Of a stretch of DNA of 64,000 nt, positions 25,061-35,068 are shown piece by piece. Source of the DNA: Chimaeribacter coloradensis. GTDB lineage: Bacteria; Pseudomonadota; Gammaproteobacteria; Enterobacterales; Enterobacteriaceae. The stretch spans positions 62,001-126,000 of the forward strand of contig NZ_PJZH01000004.1 in assembly GCF_002858715.1 (NCBI RefSeq). Direction: 5' to 3'. Made by a program: the position numbers and the translations under genes. Within the stretch, counting starts at the first letter, position 1. Every line of letters begins with the position of its first letter. The notes beneath the pieces were generated by a model that saw only the letters and a list, made by a program, of their open reading frames with translations, did not search any database and was not told where the DNA came from.

Positions 25061-26533
25061 TCAGGATTTAAAACGCACGTCGCGGGTTTTGACGCCGGTT
25101 TCCCGGACATAGCGCGGGGAGACCAGAATATTCAGGTTATATTTCCGTTCATTGTCCGGCAGGTCGATAAATTTATACCCGGCGGCCAGCAGCGGCTTCG
25201 CCATATCCACCGCCACCCGGGAGGGGTGATTAAACTGCACCAGATCGGGCTGCTCTTTTTCCGGGTTAAGCAGCGTGGATAACCCTTTGCAGCGCGCATT
25301 CATCATATAGGGCGCATATTTCTGCCGGTAAAAATCGTTATATTTCCAGTGCGGGTATTCAATAGAGAGATACCCGACGGAATACCCGGCATTGCAGGCT
25401 GCCACCATATAGAGCGTGGATTCATCATAACTCTCTTTGCCGCTGAGATAATTCAGGTTATCGGAGTAGGCATCTTTATAGGAGGCGGCCAGGGAAACCC
25501 CCGCCACCAGCACCGCCATGACCGCCCCGGCAGTTTTCATCTCCTGCAGGAACAGCGCCACAATCAGGATCACCAGCGGTGCACACACATACATGGTGCG
25601 GTCGAGCTGGATCGGCTTGTAGAGGGAAATCAGCCACGACAGCGCAATAAAGGCCACCAGCGGCACAATCAGTGCCAGCAGGTAAGCGCCCGGCGTGGCG
25701 AATTCCGGCTGGCGGGGGCGGCGGATAAACGGCCAGGCACACACCAGCACAAACACCAGCGCCACCAGCAGGCTGCCGACGCCGCCGCCCACCACCATTT
25801 TCGGCAGGTTCGCCACCGGGAAGGCGATATGGATGGCGTTATAGATCTGGTGTACCGGGCTGACCGCCTGCACCCAGGAGTTTTTGCCGCCGAACCCCGA
25901 GACCATAAAGATCACGATAAAGTGCGAGACGCACACCAGCATCAGCAACGTAAATTCGATGAACATCCGCAGCCGCTTCGGGCGCGAGATAAACAGCGTC
26001 AGCAGGAAGGCAGCGGTGAGGAACAGCCCGATGATGTGCGTCCAGGAGACCAGCACCGACGCCAGGTAGAACGCCGCCTTGTTCTGGTTGCCGCGCAAAA
26101 AGGCGATAAATTCGAACGTCTGGATGGTGGAGAGCAGCACCAGCAGCGAATAGGAGCGCGCCTCCTGGGCGAAATGGATAAAGCCGAAGCTGGTCAGGAA
26201 CAGCAGCAGGTAGAGGGTGACCACGCCGGTGCTGAAGAGCTGCCGCCCGCGCCAGTAAACGTAGAGCGCGGTGCCGGCCGAAAAGACAAAGCTCAGGGAG
26301 CGGGCGGCGGTTTCACTGATGCCGAAGGCTTTCACCCAGAAAAACAGCAGCGTGTTGTAGAGGAACGGGTGGACATCATTAAACAGGTAGGTGACGTAAA
26401 GGTTACGCAAACCGCTGGTCACCGACTCCATGGTAAAAATCTCATCCACCCAGAACGAGTTGGCCCCCATGCCGGCCAGCGCCATAAAGACACCCAACGC
26501 CATCAGCGGCAGATAAATCACAGACTTTTTCAC
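25061..26533 (-). CDS. GtrC-type membrane glycosyltransferase (GT-C fold)
   Basis: A 490-residue polytopic membrane protein with about ten membrane segments and a C-terminal periplasmic domain from about 375. The first periplasmic loop carries Asp30-Glu31 in [12 protein letters not shown], the expected GT-C acidic motif. In Gtr systems this variable third protein moves a sugar from the undecaprenyl carrier to the O-antigen in the periplasm. The sugar and linkage cannot be read from sequence. It overlaps gtrB by four bases and ends the operon. Confidence 0.8.
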   Translation of the reverse strand: MKKSVIYLPLMALGVFMALAGMGANSFWVDEIFTMESVTSGLRNLYVTYLFNDVHPFLYNTLLFFWVKAFGISETAARSLSFVFSAGTALYVYWRGRQLFSTGVVTLYLLLFLTSFGFIHFAQEARSYSLLVLLSTIQTFEFIAFLRGNQNKAAFYLASVLVSWTHIIGLFLTAAFLLTLFISRPKRLRMFIEFTLLMLVCVSHFIVIFMVSGFGGKNSWVQAVSPVHQIYNAIHIAFPVANLPKMVVGGGVGSLLVALVFVLVCAWPFIRRPRQPEFATPGAYLLALIVPLVAFIALSWLISLYKPIQLDRTMYVCAPLVILIVALFLQEMKTAGAVMAVLVAGVSLAASYKDAYSDNLNYLSGKESYDESTLYMVAACNAGYSVGYLSIEYPHWKYNDFYRQKYAPYMMNARCKGLSTLLNPEKEQPDLVQFNHPSRVAVDMAKPLLAAGYKFIDLPDNERKYNLNILVSPRYVRETGVKTRDVRFKS

Positions 26534-27534
26534 GGCTCCCTCCTGTTTCCGGCGACGGCGCTGCCGGGGTTAACCGGCGTGTGCCGGGTGAAATGGCTGC
26601 GGATGACGTTGTCTTCCTGCGGGGCATTTTTCACGATGTAGCGCGGCCGCCCCTTGGATTCGATATAGATCCGGCCGATATACTCCCCCAGCACCCCGAT
26701 GCCGATCAGCTGCACACCGCCGAGGAACAGCACCGACGCCAGCAGCGAGGGGTAGCCTTTCACCGCATTTCCCCAGACGAGCTTGTCGATGATCATGTAC
26801 GCGCCGTAGGCAAAGGCGAGCAGGGAGATGGTAAAGCCGAGGTAAGTCCAGACGCGCAGCGGCACGGTGGAAAAGGAGGTAAAGCCCTCCAGCGCCAGGT
26901 TCCAGAGCTTCCAGCCATTGAATTTGCTGTTGCCTGCCACCCGTTTTTCACGCGTGTACTCCACAATGGCGATGTTGCCGCCCACCCAGCTCAGGATGCC
27001 CTTCATAAAAAGGTTCCGTTCCGGCAGCGCGATGATTTTCTCGACAAACTCGCGCGAGATCAGCCGGAAATCGCCCACATTCTCCTCGATTTTCGGGCGG
27101 CTGATCATATTGTGCAGCCGGTAAAAGCCGCTGGCGGAGCGGCGTTTCAGGCGGCTGTCGGAGGAGCGGTCACGGCGCTTGGCCAGCACGATGTCCGCGC
27201 CCTGTTGCCATTTATCAATCAGTTGCGGCACCACGTCGATCGGGTCTTGCAGGTCAACATCGATCGGGATTACGGCATCCCCGGTGGCATATTCCAGCCC
27301 GGCAAACAGCGCCGGCTCTTTGCCGAAATTCCGGGAGAAATTGACCACCTGCACCAATGGGTCCCGCGCTGCCAGCGCCTGGATAATGTCAGCGGTGCTG
27401 TCACGGCTGCCGTCATTAATAAAGATAATTTCAATGTCCCAGGCGGCTAATTCAGGGTAATTCCGTACGGTGTGATAAAAAAAGGGGATCGCCTCTTCCT
27501 CATTATAAACCGGCACCACCAGGGAGATTTTCAT
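26530..27534 (-). CDS. gtrB: GtrB, bactoprenol glycosyltransferase
   Basis: A 334-residue GT2 glycosyltransferase that loads a sugar (usually glucose) from UDP onto undecaprenyl phosphate. The catalytic domain spans about 1-230 with [12 protein letters not shown], the metal-binding [11 protein letters not shown] and [10 protein letters not shown] segments; two C-terminal membrane helices follow (about 232-260 and 268-295). Close family relatives include GtrB of Shigella phages and Salmonella. It overlaps gtrA and gtrC by four bases each, so all three are one operon. Confidence 0.92.
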   Translation of the reverse strand: MKISLVVPVYNEEEAIPFFYHTVRNYPELAAWDIEIIFINDGSRDSTADIIQALAARDPLVQVVNFSRNFGKEPALFAGLEYATGDAVIPIDVDLQDPIDVVPQLIDKWQQGADIVLAKRRDRSSDSRLKRRSASGFYRLHNMISRPKIEENVGDFRLISREFVEKIIALPERNLFMKGILSWVGGNIAIVEYTREKRVAGNSKFNGWKLWNLALEGFTSFSTVPLRVWTYLGFTISLLAFAYGAYMIIDKLVWGNAVKGYPSLLASVLFLGGVQLIGIGVLGEYIGRIYIESKGRPRYIVKNAPQEDNVIRSHFTRHTPVNPGSAVAGNRREP

Positions 27535-27896
27535 CTTTTATTCTCCTTGAAAACAATGAAGTTAGAATAAAGAAAACCAATCACCAGGCTGAACAGGGAA
27601 AATGTGAGGGTGGTGATCAGCGGTGGCATCGAGAGCACATCTGCCGCGCGGCCAAACAGCACCGCCATCAGCCCCAGGAAGGTGACGTAGATAAAATAAC
27701 GATAAAGAGAGTGGGCCTGGTTGAATGTCCATTTTGCGTTGGCAAAAAAGCCAAAGGTGGTGGCTACGCAAAAGGCCATCAGATTAGAGAATGTCTGGTT
27801 AGACCCCATACTGTAGACCAACATCAAAAAAACCGCCCAGTGAATTAATGTATTCACCACCCCGACAGTGAGATAGCGTTTGAATCTTTTCAGCAT
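27531..27896 (-). CDS. gtrA: GtrA-type bactoprenol-linked sugar flippase
   Basis: A 121-residue protein with four membrane helices, the GtrA family. [22 protein letters not shown] at the N-terminus and NAKWTFNQ in the middle are family landmarks. GtrA flips the sugar-loaded undecaprenyl phosphate to the periplasmic face for the GtrC-type enzyme. It is the first gene of the operon. There is no integrase or attachment site nearby, so the module is not visibly part of a prophage. Confidence 0.9.
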   Translation of the reverse strand: MLKRFKRYLTVGVVNTLIHWAVFLMLVYSMGSNQTFSNLMAFCVATTFGFFANAKWTFNQAHSLYRYFIYVTFLGLMAVLFGRAADVLSMPPLITTLTFSLFSLVIGFLYSNFIVFKENKR

Positions 27897-28464
27897 AGCG
27901 ATGCCTTAATGCGGGATTTTTTTCAGTGTAACGTCGGCGTTTATCACGATCAATGAAAAAGCCGGGTGCACCGGAAATTAGGAATTTATGTAATTATCAT
28001 TATTTTCATTTCCCTGAAAAGTTAATATAAATAATTCCTATGATGTGAAAAAAGGTTATTTTTCTGACGTAATAAATACCGGTTACTTTTATTACGCTAT
28101 CCCCCGACAACTGCCTGATTGCCCTGACAAAACTTTACACAGGCGCAGAACCTGCGGCACCGCTGTTTCTCACCCGGTTCCAGCCGGGGCAACAGTGATA
28201 CAGAAAATCTGACCAATGCCGCGCGCCTGCACAGACTGACCCTTAAGCCGGGCTGTTCAAAAAAAGAGCAGAAGACCCGTTATCAGGCTTTGTAAATGGC
28301 CGGATCCCCGGGCAGAGAGGTACTTCCCAGGGGCGTAAACTTTCCCTTCCGCTGCCTTTTTGATCATTTTCCTCAGGTTTTTTCTGCCGCTGCCGTTAAT
28401 AAAGGCGTGTCATCCGACATTCACTTTTTAACACTCCCCTCAGCGACTCACTTAGGTTAGCACC
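27897..28464. other. intergenic region between gtrA and the chemoreceptor
   Basis: About 570 bases with no gene. The first 200 bases are AT-rich and should contain the gtr promoter. GATC sites are scattered singly (about 27949, 28302, 28361), not in the paired clusters that drive OxyR/Dam phase variation of some Salmonella gtr operons. A TAAA-N14-GCC pattern at about 28336 is only a weak match to a sigma-28 promoter. Confidence 0.45.
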
Positions 28465-30006
28465 ATGACCATTCGCCGTTTTACTTTGCTTGTCCTGGCT
28501 TTTCTGTCGTTGCTCTTTGTTACCAGTATTGCGCTCAGCAGCTATTACCTGCAGCGCAGCAATGCGTCTCTGAATGACGTCAACCGTGAAATCCGCGTTG
28601 TGCTCTCTATCGTGGATACCATCAACCACAGCCGTACCCTGCGGGTGCATCTCTCCCAGTACATGGCGTACCGTGAGCAGAACAACACTGACGCCGCCGC
28701 AGAATCGATGAAGAACGCACAGCGGGTGTTGGGGCTGGCGGAGAAATCGTTCAGTGCCTACCAGGCCTGGCCGAAGCTCGACAAAGAAGCCCCGCTGGCC
28801 GACAACTTTGACCAGCGCTGGAAGGATTACCACGACAACGCGCTCGCGCCGTTGATGTCGGTGGCCCAGCAGGGCGATCGCGCCCAGTTTGAGCAGCTGA
28901 TCACCTCACGTGTACCGCAACTGGACCGCCAGTTTGAGATCTCACTTGATGAGCTGCTCTCCTACCGCGAAAGCTATGCCCGTTCACTGAATGAGACGGC
29001 GCAGTCCAACTTCCGCCTCAGCCTGACGCTGCTGATCATCTTCACCGCGCTGTTCCTGCTCACCATGGGCGCGATTGTGGTGCTGCTGAAAAAACGCCTG
29101 CTGAACGCGATTGAAGAGGCGCGCGCCCACTGTGAAGAGATCGCCCAGGGTCAGTTGCAGACGCCGATCCATTCCGCGCACCGCGATGAGATTGGCGAGA
29201 TGATGGGCGCGCTGGAGACCATGCGCCGCTCGCTTTCTGAAACCATCGGGCGGGTGCGGGATTCCAGTGACGCAGTGGCGCACGCCGCCAAAGAGATCGC
29301 CTCCGGCAATATGGACCTTTCCGCCCGCACCGAGGAGCAGGCCTCCTCGCTGGGGGAGACGGCCGCCAGCATGGAGCAGCTCACCATCACGGTGAAACAG
29401 ACTTCCGATCACGCCGAGCAGGTGAACGGTTTGGCGAAAGAGGCGCGCAGCATCGTCTCCGAAGGCAACGGGATCGTGACCGAAGTGATCGACACCATGG
29501 CCGGGATTGAGGAAGGGTCGGAGCGTATCGCCAGCATCATCAGCATTATTGAAAGCATCGCCTTCCAGACCAACATCCTGGCGCTGAACGCGGCGGTAGA
29601 AGCAGCACGTGCCGGGGAAGAGGGGCGCGGCTTTGCCGTGGTGGCCGCCGAGGTGCGCAACCTGGCACAACGTTCGGCCTCTGCGTCCAAAGATATCCGC
29701 GCTTTGATTGAAGTCTCGGACGAGCGGGTACACGCCGGCAGCAAGCTGGTGGCGAAAGCGGGCGAAAGTATGCAGCGCATCGGCACCGCCATCCAGAACG
29801 TGACTCAGATCATGAGTGAGATCGCGGTCTCCACCCAGGAGCAGAGCCACGGCATCAATCAGGTGAATATCGCGGTCACGCAGATGGATGAGGTGTCGCA
29901 GCAGAACGCCGCGCTGGTGGAGCAGGTCGCCGCAGCGGCCGGTTCCCTGGAGGAGCAGTCTGATCTGTTGCGCCAGACGGTGGCCGTGTTCAAAACCCAG
30001 CACTGA
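28465..30006 (+). CDS. methyl-accepting chemotaxis protein
   Basis: A 513-residue chemoreceptor. It has a first membrane helix at about 7-29, a periplasmic four-helix TarH-like sensor domain, a second helix at about 187-209, a HAMP domain, and a cytoplasmic signalling domain whose tip contains ESIAFQTNILALNAAVEAARAGE. The C-terminus ends in FKTQH and lacks the NWETF pentapeptide that tethers CheR and CheB, so it is probably a low-abundance type receptor dependent on others for adaptation. The ligand is unknown. It is monocistronic, ending in a strong terminator. Confidence 0.92.
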   Translation: MTIRRFTLLVLAFLSLLFVTSIALSSYYLQRSNASLNDVNREIRVVLSIVDTINHSRTLRVHLSQYMAYREQNNTDAAAESMKNAQRVLGLAEKSFSAYQAWPKLDKEAPLADNFDQRWKDYHDNALAPLMSVAQQGDRAQFEQLITSRVPQLDRQFEISLDELLSYRESYARSLNETAQSNFRLSLTLLIIFTALFLLTMGAIVVLLKKRLLNAIEEARAHCEEIAQGQLQTPIHSAHRDEIGEMMGALETMRRSLSETIGRVRDSSDAVAHAAKEIASGNMDLSARTEEQASSLGETAASMEQLTITVKQTSDHAEQVNGLAKEARSIVSEGNGIVTEVIDTMAGIEEGSERIASIISIIESIAFQTNILALNAAVEAARAGEEGRGFAVVAAEVRNLAQRSASASKDIRALIEVSDERVHAGSKLVAKAGESMQRIGTAIQNVTQIMSEIAVSTQEQSHGINQVNIAVTQMDEVSQQNAALVEQVAAAAGSLEEQSDLLRQTVAVFKTQH

Positions 30007-30024
30007 CCGGACAGCATAAAAAAC

Positions 30025-30052
30025 AAAACGCCCTCGCATGAGGGCGTTTTTT
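30025..30052. terminator. bidirectional terminator between chemoreceptor and fhuE
   Basis: AAAACGCCCTC and GAGGGCGTTTT flank a GCAT loop at 30025-30050 with T residues on the plus strand and A residues on the left, so it can end both convergent transcripts. Confidence 0.85.
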
Positions 30053-30078
30053 ATGGGGTCAGCACAATGTCAGCGCAC

Positions 30079-32238
30079 TCAGAACGTATAGTTCGCGGTG
30101 ACGGAGACGCTGCGCGGTGCGCCATACACGGCGTACGGGGCGAGGTAGTCGTAGTAGGTCTTATCAAACAGGTTGTTTACGTTGGCCTGCACCGAGAACT
30201 GGCGCGTGACCTGGTAACGGCCAAACAGGCTGACCAGCGCATAGCTGCCCTGTTCCGCACGCTGGGAGCCGAGCGGGCCGTCCGCCTCTTCCCAGGTGTG
30301 GTTTTGCCAGTTGACGCCGCCGCCCACGGTCAGATCGGCCAGCATCGGCAGCTGGTAACGGGTAAACAGCTTCAGCGACGTGCGCGGCAGGAACGGGTTG
30401 ATGGCGGTGTTGTCGCTGTCTTTGGCGACATAACGGGTGCCGCCGAAGGTCATCTGCCAGCGGTCGGTCAGCGCGCCGTTCACTTCAAACTCTACGCCCT
30501 TGCTGACGGTGCCGTCTGCCGCGCGGTAGGCGGTTTCGGTGGTGCCGGGGATGTAGGTGTTTTCGCTCTGGGCCACGTTGTCCTGCTCGATGCGGAACAC
30601 GGCGAACGAGGCAGTCAGGCGGCCGTTATACCAGTCCGCTTTCAGCCCCGCTTCGTAGTTTTTGCCGGTCACCGGATCCAGGTAAGTCCCGTTGCTGTCA
30701 CGCACGGTCTGCGGCTGGAAGATCGAGGTGTAGCTGGCATAGGCCGACCAGGTGTCGTTGATGTCATACACCAGCCCGGCATACGGCGTCACGTCGCTCT
30801 TGTCGCTGGTGGCGGTTGAGCCTTCTGCACGCCAGTTGGTGTAACGCGCGCCGACAATCAGCGACAGCGGATCGGTCAGCGACAGGCGGGTCGCAGCATA
30901 GACCGACTTCTGGCGGATGGTGTCGTTGGAGTAGTCAACCCAGTCGCTCCAGACCGGGTCAGCCACCGAACCGTTCCACTGGTTATAGTTGCCGATATCC
31001 GCTTCGCTGAGCATCGACTGCGAGTTGTAGTAGTGGTTGTTCTGGCGGCTGTAGCTCGCGCCGACCATCAGCTCATGGCTGCGGCTGAACAGCTCAAACG
31101 GCCCGGTGGCGTAGGTGTCAACCGAGTCCAGCTTGCGTTTGCCCTTGTTCCAGCCGCCGTAGGCGTTCACACCGCTGCCGGTGGTTTTGTCCGGGAAGCC
31201 GGAGGCGTACATCAGTTTGGAGTCGAAATCACTCTCCGCATGGGTGCCGTTCAGGCGCGCCTGCCAGCCGTTGCTGAAACGGTGGGTCAGGTCAGCGTAA
31301 ACCTTTTTCGACTCGTGGTTGGAGTAGCTCCAGTCCGGGGCCGGGTTGGTCTCGCGGTCATAATGGGTGCGGCTGCCGTCGCTGTACCAGGTCGGCAGGC
31401 CGCCCCAGGTCGGGTCGTCGGTGTCGCTTTCCTGATAGTCATAGCCCAGCGACAGGGTGGTGTTGTCAGTGAGATCCGCATCCACGGTGCCGTACAGGAA
31501 CTTTTTGCGGGTGTGGTAGCGGTCGAGCCAGGTGTCGTTGTCCTGGTAACCGGCGATGACACGCCCGCGCACATTGCCGGACGCCGTCAGCGGCGCGGAA
31601 AGATCCGTCACCAGGCGCTGTTTGTCCCAGCTGCCGTAGCTGCCGGAGACCGAGCCCTGGAACTCACGGCTGTCGGCATGCTTGCGCACCATATTGATGG
31701 CGGCAGACGGGTTGCCGGTGCCGGTCATCAGGCCGGTCGCGCCGCGGACCACTTCGATGCGCTGATAAATGGCGGTGTCGGAACCGGCATCGCCGAAGTT
31801 CCACAGGTTGCTGATGCTGGTGGGGATGTCATCATACAGGTAGTTGTTGATCAGGAAACCGCGGGCGTAGTAGTCAGAGCGGTCGGAGTCGATGTTGCTG
31901 GCGGTGATGCCGGTGGTGTTGGTCATCACCTCACCGAGGGTTTGCAAGTCCTGATCCTGCATACGCTGCTGGCTGATGATACTGACTGATTGAGGAATAT
32001 CGCGCGGCACCATGGACATCTTCGTCCCGGCAGTGGTGATAGGGACGCTGTAATCCTGCTGGCTGCTGCCGGTGGCGCTCTCTTCCTGCGCCGTGACCAC
32101 CAGCGTGTCATCCGCTGCGTGCGCAAAGGTAAAGGACGCGGAAATCAGCAATGACATCATGGAAAGCGGGAAATACTTCCTGGCCCGCCTGGCGTTAACC
32201 GGATTACCTGGGCGCATTACCGCTGGATTTGCCACCAT
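30079..32238 (-). CDS. fhuE: TonB-dependent ferric siderophore receptor, FhuE-like
   Basis: A 719-residue outer membrane receptor. The signal peptide ends near AHA|AD (about 41), then a TonB-box-like DTLVVTA segment, a plug domain with MVPRDIPQSVSIISQQRMQDQDLQTLGEVM and RIEVVRGATGLMTGTGNPSAAINMVRKH, and a 22-strand barrel ending in a C-terminal Phe (VTANYTF). Overall it resembles FhuE, which takes up coprogen and rhodotorulic acid hydroxamates; FoxA/FpvA-type relatives are an alternative. A GAGGAA ribosome binding site precedes the ATG; a later Met at residue 8 is also possible. No siderophore synthesis genes are adjacent. Confidence 0.85.
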   Translation of the reverse strand: MVANPAVMRPGNPVNARRARKYFPLSMMSLLISASFTFAHAADDTLVVTAQEESATGSSQQDYSVPITTAGTKMSMVPRDIPQSVSIISQQRMQDQDLQTLGEVMTNTTGITASNIDSDRSDYYARGFLINNYLYDDIPTSISNLWNFGDAGSDTAIYQRIEVVRGATGLMTGTGNPSAAINMVRKHADSREFQGSVSGSYGSWDKQRLVTDLSAPLTASGNVRGRVIAGYQDNDTWLDRYHTRKKFLYGTVDADLTDNTTLSLGYDYQESDTDDPTWGGLPTWYSDGSRTHYDRETNPAPDWSYSNHESKKVYADLTHRFSNGWQARLNGTHAESDFDSKLMYASGFPDKTTGSGVNAYGGWNKGKRKLDSVDTYATGPFELFSRSHELMVGASYSRQNNHYYNSQSMLSEADIGNYNQWNGSVADPVWSDWVDYSNDTIRQKSVYAATRLSLTDPLSLIVGARYTNWRAEGSTATSDKSDVTPYAGLVYDINDTWSAYASYTSIFQPQTVRDSNGTYLDPVTGKNYEAGLKADWYNGRLTASFAVFRIEQDNVAQSENTYIPGTTETAYRAADGTVSKGVEFEVNGALTDRWQMTFGGTRYVAKDSDNTAINPFLPRTSLKLFTRYQLPMLADLTVGGGVNWQNHTWEEADGPLGSQRAEQGSYALVSLFGRYQVTRQFSVQANVNNLFDKTYYDYLAPYAVYGAPRSVSVTANYTF

Positions 32239-32342
32239 TCTTCTTATTCCTCAATAAATTATTGTTTTATTCACGCTGCTGGAGTGATTCCCTGTAACGC
32301 TTCGCGCAAGCATGGCCTCTCCTCCGCCACGTGCGCGATAAA

Positions 32343-32361
32343 GCGAATGCGAATAATACGC
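32343..32361. promoter_or_regulatory. weak Fur-box-like palindrome upstream of fhuE
   Basis: The 19 bases match the Fur consensus at about 11 of 19 positions and form an imperfect palindrome AATGCG/CGCATT with the next bases. It lies about 105 bases upstream of the receptor start. Iron repression is expected for this gene, but the match is weak. Confidence 0.35.
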
Positions 32362-32471
32362 ATTGGTCTTTGAGGTGTAAATGAATATTACACCGGTAAG
32401 GATCGGCGTTTAGTTTGTTTGCCGGGTGAAAAGGAAGCGTGAAAAGAGAGAAAAGGGGAAGGTGCCGCGCC

Positions 32472-33563
32472 TTATTCCGGCGCAGCACCTTTTTTCGGGG
32501 CGGGGCGGGCAAAGCGCGGCACGTGGCTGCGCAGCTTTTTCATCACCTGGACGTCCGTGAACAGCCGCGTCAGCAGGATCGCCACCAGTGCGAAACCGGC
32601 ACCGATCACCGTCGCGTAAAGCCGCTCGGCAGCCACGTTCTCCTGCGGCACGCCGAACAGCGACAGCATGAAAATCACCATCACCGTGACGAAGAAGGTA
32701 AACACAAAATAGGATTTGGTGATCAGGGTGTAGGAATAGGTGAACGCGAGATAGCCTGAGACGATAAACCCCAGCGCCAGCAGGCGGGGGGTGTCGAGGT
32801 GTGCCAGCAGAAACGGTGCCAGCACACTGCCGGAGAGGGTACCGGCAATCCGCGCCGGCACCCGCAACAGCGACTCGCGGAAATGGCTGCGCAGGCAGAG
32901 CAGCAGCGTCATGCCTGCCCAGTAGCCGTTTTTAACCTGATACACCTCTACCAGCAGCAGCGCCAGGCACATGGTCAGCATGGCGAAAAATACCGAACTT
33001 TGCAGATGGATTTTCTGCCGGTATTTGCGCATCGCCTGCCGGTAAAAGGCCCATCCGGCCAGGCGGGTGAAGTCCTGCAACTGAAAGCGCAGCTGGCTGA
33101 ACAGCAGGGTAATACAGAGGATCTGCAACAGCGCGCCCGCGCCGACCAGCGCCGCCCGCAGCGCCGCATGGCCCACCGACCCGGAAAAATAGCCGGAGAT
33201 CAGGAACGCGATCGCCCATTGCAGCAGCGACCACCACAGCCCGCCGCCGATGCCTGCCAGCATCCCGTAGCCGCCGGCGAACACCATCGCGCCCGCGACA
33301 TAGAGCAGCGGCACATCACCCGCCAGGCAGCCCAGAAATGACGAGAGGCTCACCCCGGCCGCTGTCAGCAGCAACAACAGCAACGAGGAACCTTCCCAGG
33401 TTTTATTTGCCCCGAACGCCAGCGTCACGGCGCCGCTCGCCATAATGCTGGCCGCCTGCATCTGATCGAAGCCATAACCCACGGCGAAAATCAGCACGAT
33501 TGCCGGCAGGCAACACAGCCCCAAATGAATATCGTGTTTTAGCCCCGGAGAAAGGTTCTTCAC
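32472..33563 (-). CDS. FUSC-family inner membrane protein
   Basis: A 363-residue membrane protein with roughly ten hydrophobic segments arranged in two halves separated by a basic cytoplasmic stretch (FYRQAMRKYRQKIH). The second half, KNGYWAGMTLLLCLRSHFRESLLRVPARIAGTLSGS, is the core motif of fusaric acid resistance (FUSC/AaeB/YccS-like) proteins. Full-length FUSC efflux subunits are usually longer, about 650 residues; this is a short form. Substrate is unknown. A GC-rich hairpin overlaps its last codons at 32461-32490. It is monocistronic by context. Confidence 0.75.
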   Translation of the reverse strand: MKNLSPGLKHDIHLGLCCLPAIVLIFAVGYGFDQMQAASIMASGAVTLAFGANKTWEGSSLLLLLLTAAGVSLSSFLGCLAGDVPLLYVAGAMVFAGGYGMLAGIGGGLWWSLLQWAIAFLISGYFSGSVGHAALRAALVGAGALLQILCITLLFSQLRFQLQDFTRLAGWAFYRQAMRKYRQKIHLQSSVFFAMLTMCLALLLVEVYQVKNGYWAGMTLLLCLRSHFRESLLRVPARIAGTLSGSVLAPFLLAHLDTPRLLALGFIVSGYLAFTYSYTLITKSYFVFTFFVTVMVIFMLSLFGVPQENVAAERLYATVIGAGFALVAILLTRLFTDVQVMKKLRSHVPRFARPAPKKGAAPE

Positions 33564-33930
33564 CTGACATCATCTCCTTATCCCTTTATATCCCATTTGC
33601 CGGGCACGCTTTTCCAGCAAAAACCTCTGTTCAGGATAGCTAACTCACGGGCAATCGGGGCGTAAAACACCGGCTGTTAACATTCGACACATTTACAAAC
33701 AGGCGGGGACATAATAAACCGTCTTATTTAACATAAGGTGCATTAAACGCACTTAAATTCCAGAGGCAGCGCTGTAACTTCCGCTTACCGCCACGATAAA
33801 ATGCCTGACAGAGGTGCGGAATGTACTTGTTCATCGCGTGGCCCGTCGCCTGTTGCCGGGCCGCGTAATGGAATCTGAGCACGCCTTCACCTCTGAGTTA
33901 ATTATTCCAAAACAAAAACAAGGAGATACT
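33564..33930. other. intergenic region upstream of the TRAP binding protein
   Basis: About 365 bases with no supported gene. A reading frame from 33814 is in phase with the TRAP protein but precedes its clear ribosome binding site and is composition-poor. GC content falls here, marking the start of a lower-GC segment that includes the TRAP gene. Confidence 0.4.
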
Positions 33931-34980
33931 ATGCGAGTTAAGCATATCAGCAGGACGGCTTTGACAATGATTTTTGCCGGCATGATTTTTCCGGCGACTG
34001 CATCAGCAACAACGACATTAACCTATTCAGATCATGAACCGCTTGGTGGAATGCGCACCCAGTTTATTCATGACGTTTTTTTTCCGGCTATTGAGAAAGA
34101 ATCGGCCGGGCGTTTGAAAATTGATGCCCACTGGGGAAGCGAGTTGGCCACCGGACAGGATGTATTGCGGAAGGTGGGCAAAACCGGCGGTGTGGATATG
34201 GCAACGGTTGTGCCTGAATATAGTGCAGAGGCCCTGCCTCTCCATCAGCTTTTTAAGAGTTTCCCAATCGGCCCGTCAGGGGCAAAACAGGTCGCCTTTT
34301 TCCGTCAGGTTTATGCGCAGGTTCCTGCATTTCCTGCTGAACTGCAGAAACAAAATGTGGTGGATGTCATGCTGACAACAGGTTTTCCCGTGGCCTTTTT
34401 CAGCACCACGCCGATTCAAAACATTCTTGATGTAAAAGGAAAAAAATGGCGGACCGCCAGTTTCTGGCACCAGGACTTTTTACGTAATGCAGGGGCGGCC
34501 CCTGTGACGCTTCCGTGGGGGCCAAAAGTCTCCGATGCGCTAAAAAACCGGACGCTTGACGGGTTAATGGTCAACAGCGACAGCGGAATAGAAATTAATG
34601 CGCAGGAGGCCGCCCCCTATGTCCTGGCATCGAAGGATTTATGGCTAGGCCATGTTTATCTTCTTGTGATGAATAAAACAGTCTGGGACGGGCTGGCGAA
34701 GGACGATCAACAGGCTATCCAGCGGGCGGCGGCCTCCTCTTATCAGTCACTTGGCCCCCTTATGGACAGCCGTTTCACAGCAATGATGGCTAAAATGGAA
34801 AGCGAAGGGGTAAATATCCGCACACTCACCCCACAAGAAGCGGAAAACTGGAAAACGATTTCGCAGTATCAGCAGGTACAGGCGGACTGGGTAAAAGCAC
34901 AGGAGGCTAAGGGCGTCAAAAATGCGTCACAAACGCTGAAGCAACTGACAGGGTTGATGAAAGAGACGCTGGCGCAATAA
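33931..34980 (+). CDS. TRAP-type (DctP-like) periplasmic substrate-binding protein, orphan
   Basis: A 349-residue DctP-family binding protein. The signal peptide ends at ASA|TT (about 26), then LTYSDHEPLGGMRTQFIHDVFFPAIEKESAGRLKID, and the organic-anion binding region with the conserved Arg in KGKKWRTASFW and TLDGLMVN. TRAP systems need DctQ and DctM membrane subunits, but none is encoded nearby on either strand. Its base composition is lower in GC than its neighbours, which suggests transfer. The start at 33931 follows AGGAGA by five bases. It either uses a permease encoded elsewhere or acts as a sensor partner. Confidence 0.82.
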   Translation: MRVKHISRTALTMIFAGMIFPATASATTTLTYSDHEPLGGMRTQFIHDVFFPAIEKESAGRLKIDAHWGSELATGQDVLRKVGKTGGVDMATVVPEYSAEALPLHQLFKSFPIGPSGAKQVAFFRQVYAQVPAFPAELQKQNVVDVMLTTGFPVAFFSTTPIQNILDVKGKKWRTASFWHQDFLRNAGAAPVTLPWGPKVSDALKNRTLDGLMVNSDSGIEINAQEAAPYVLASKDLWLGHVYLLVMNKTVWDGLAKDDQQAIQRAAASSYQSLGPLMDSRFTAMMAKMESEGVNIRTLTPQEAENWKTISQYQQVQADWVKAQEAKGVKNASQTLKQLTGLMKETLAQ

Positions 34981-35068
34981 GGTTCCTGGATGCCGCATCG
35001 ACGTGTTGATTGTGGCATCCGGTTTTAGGGCCGCCGATGCAGCCTGGTCGAAACATGTACCTTAGACG

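Noticed and set aside
27897-28464. Dam/OxyR phase-variation switch for the gtr operon
   Set aside because: GATC sites are single and far apart, not in the paired arrangement described for phase-variable Salmonella gtr operons.
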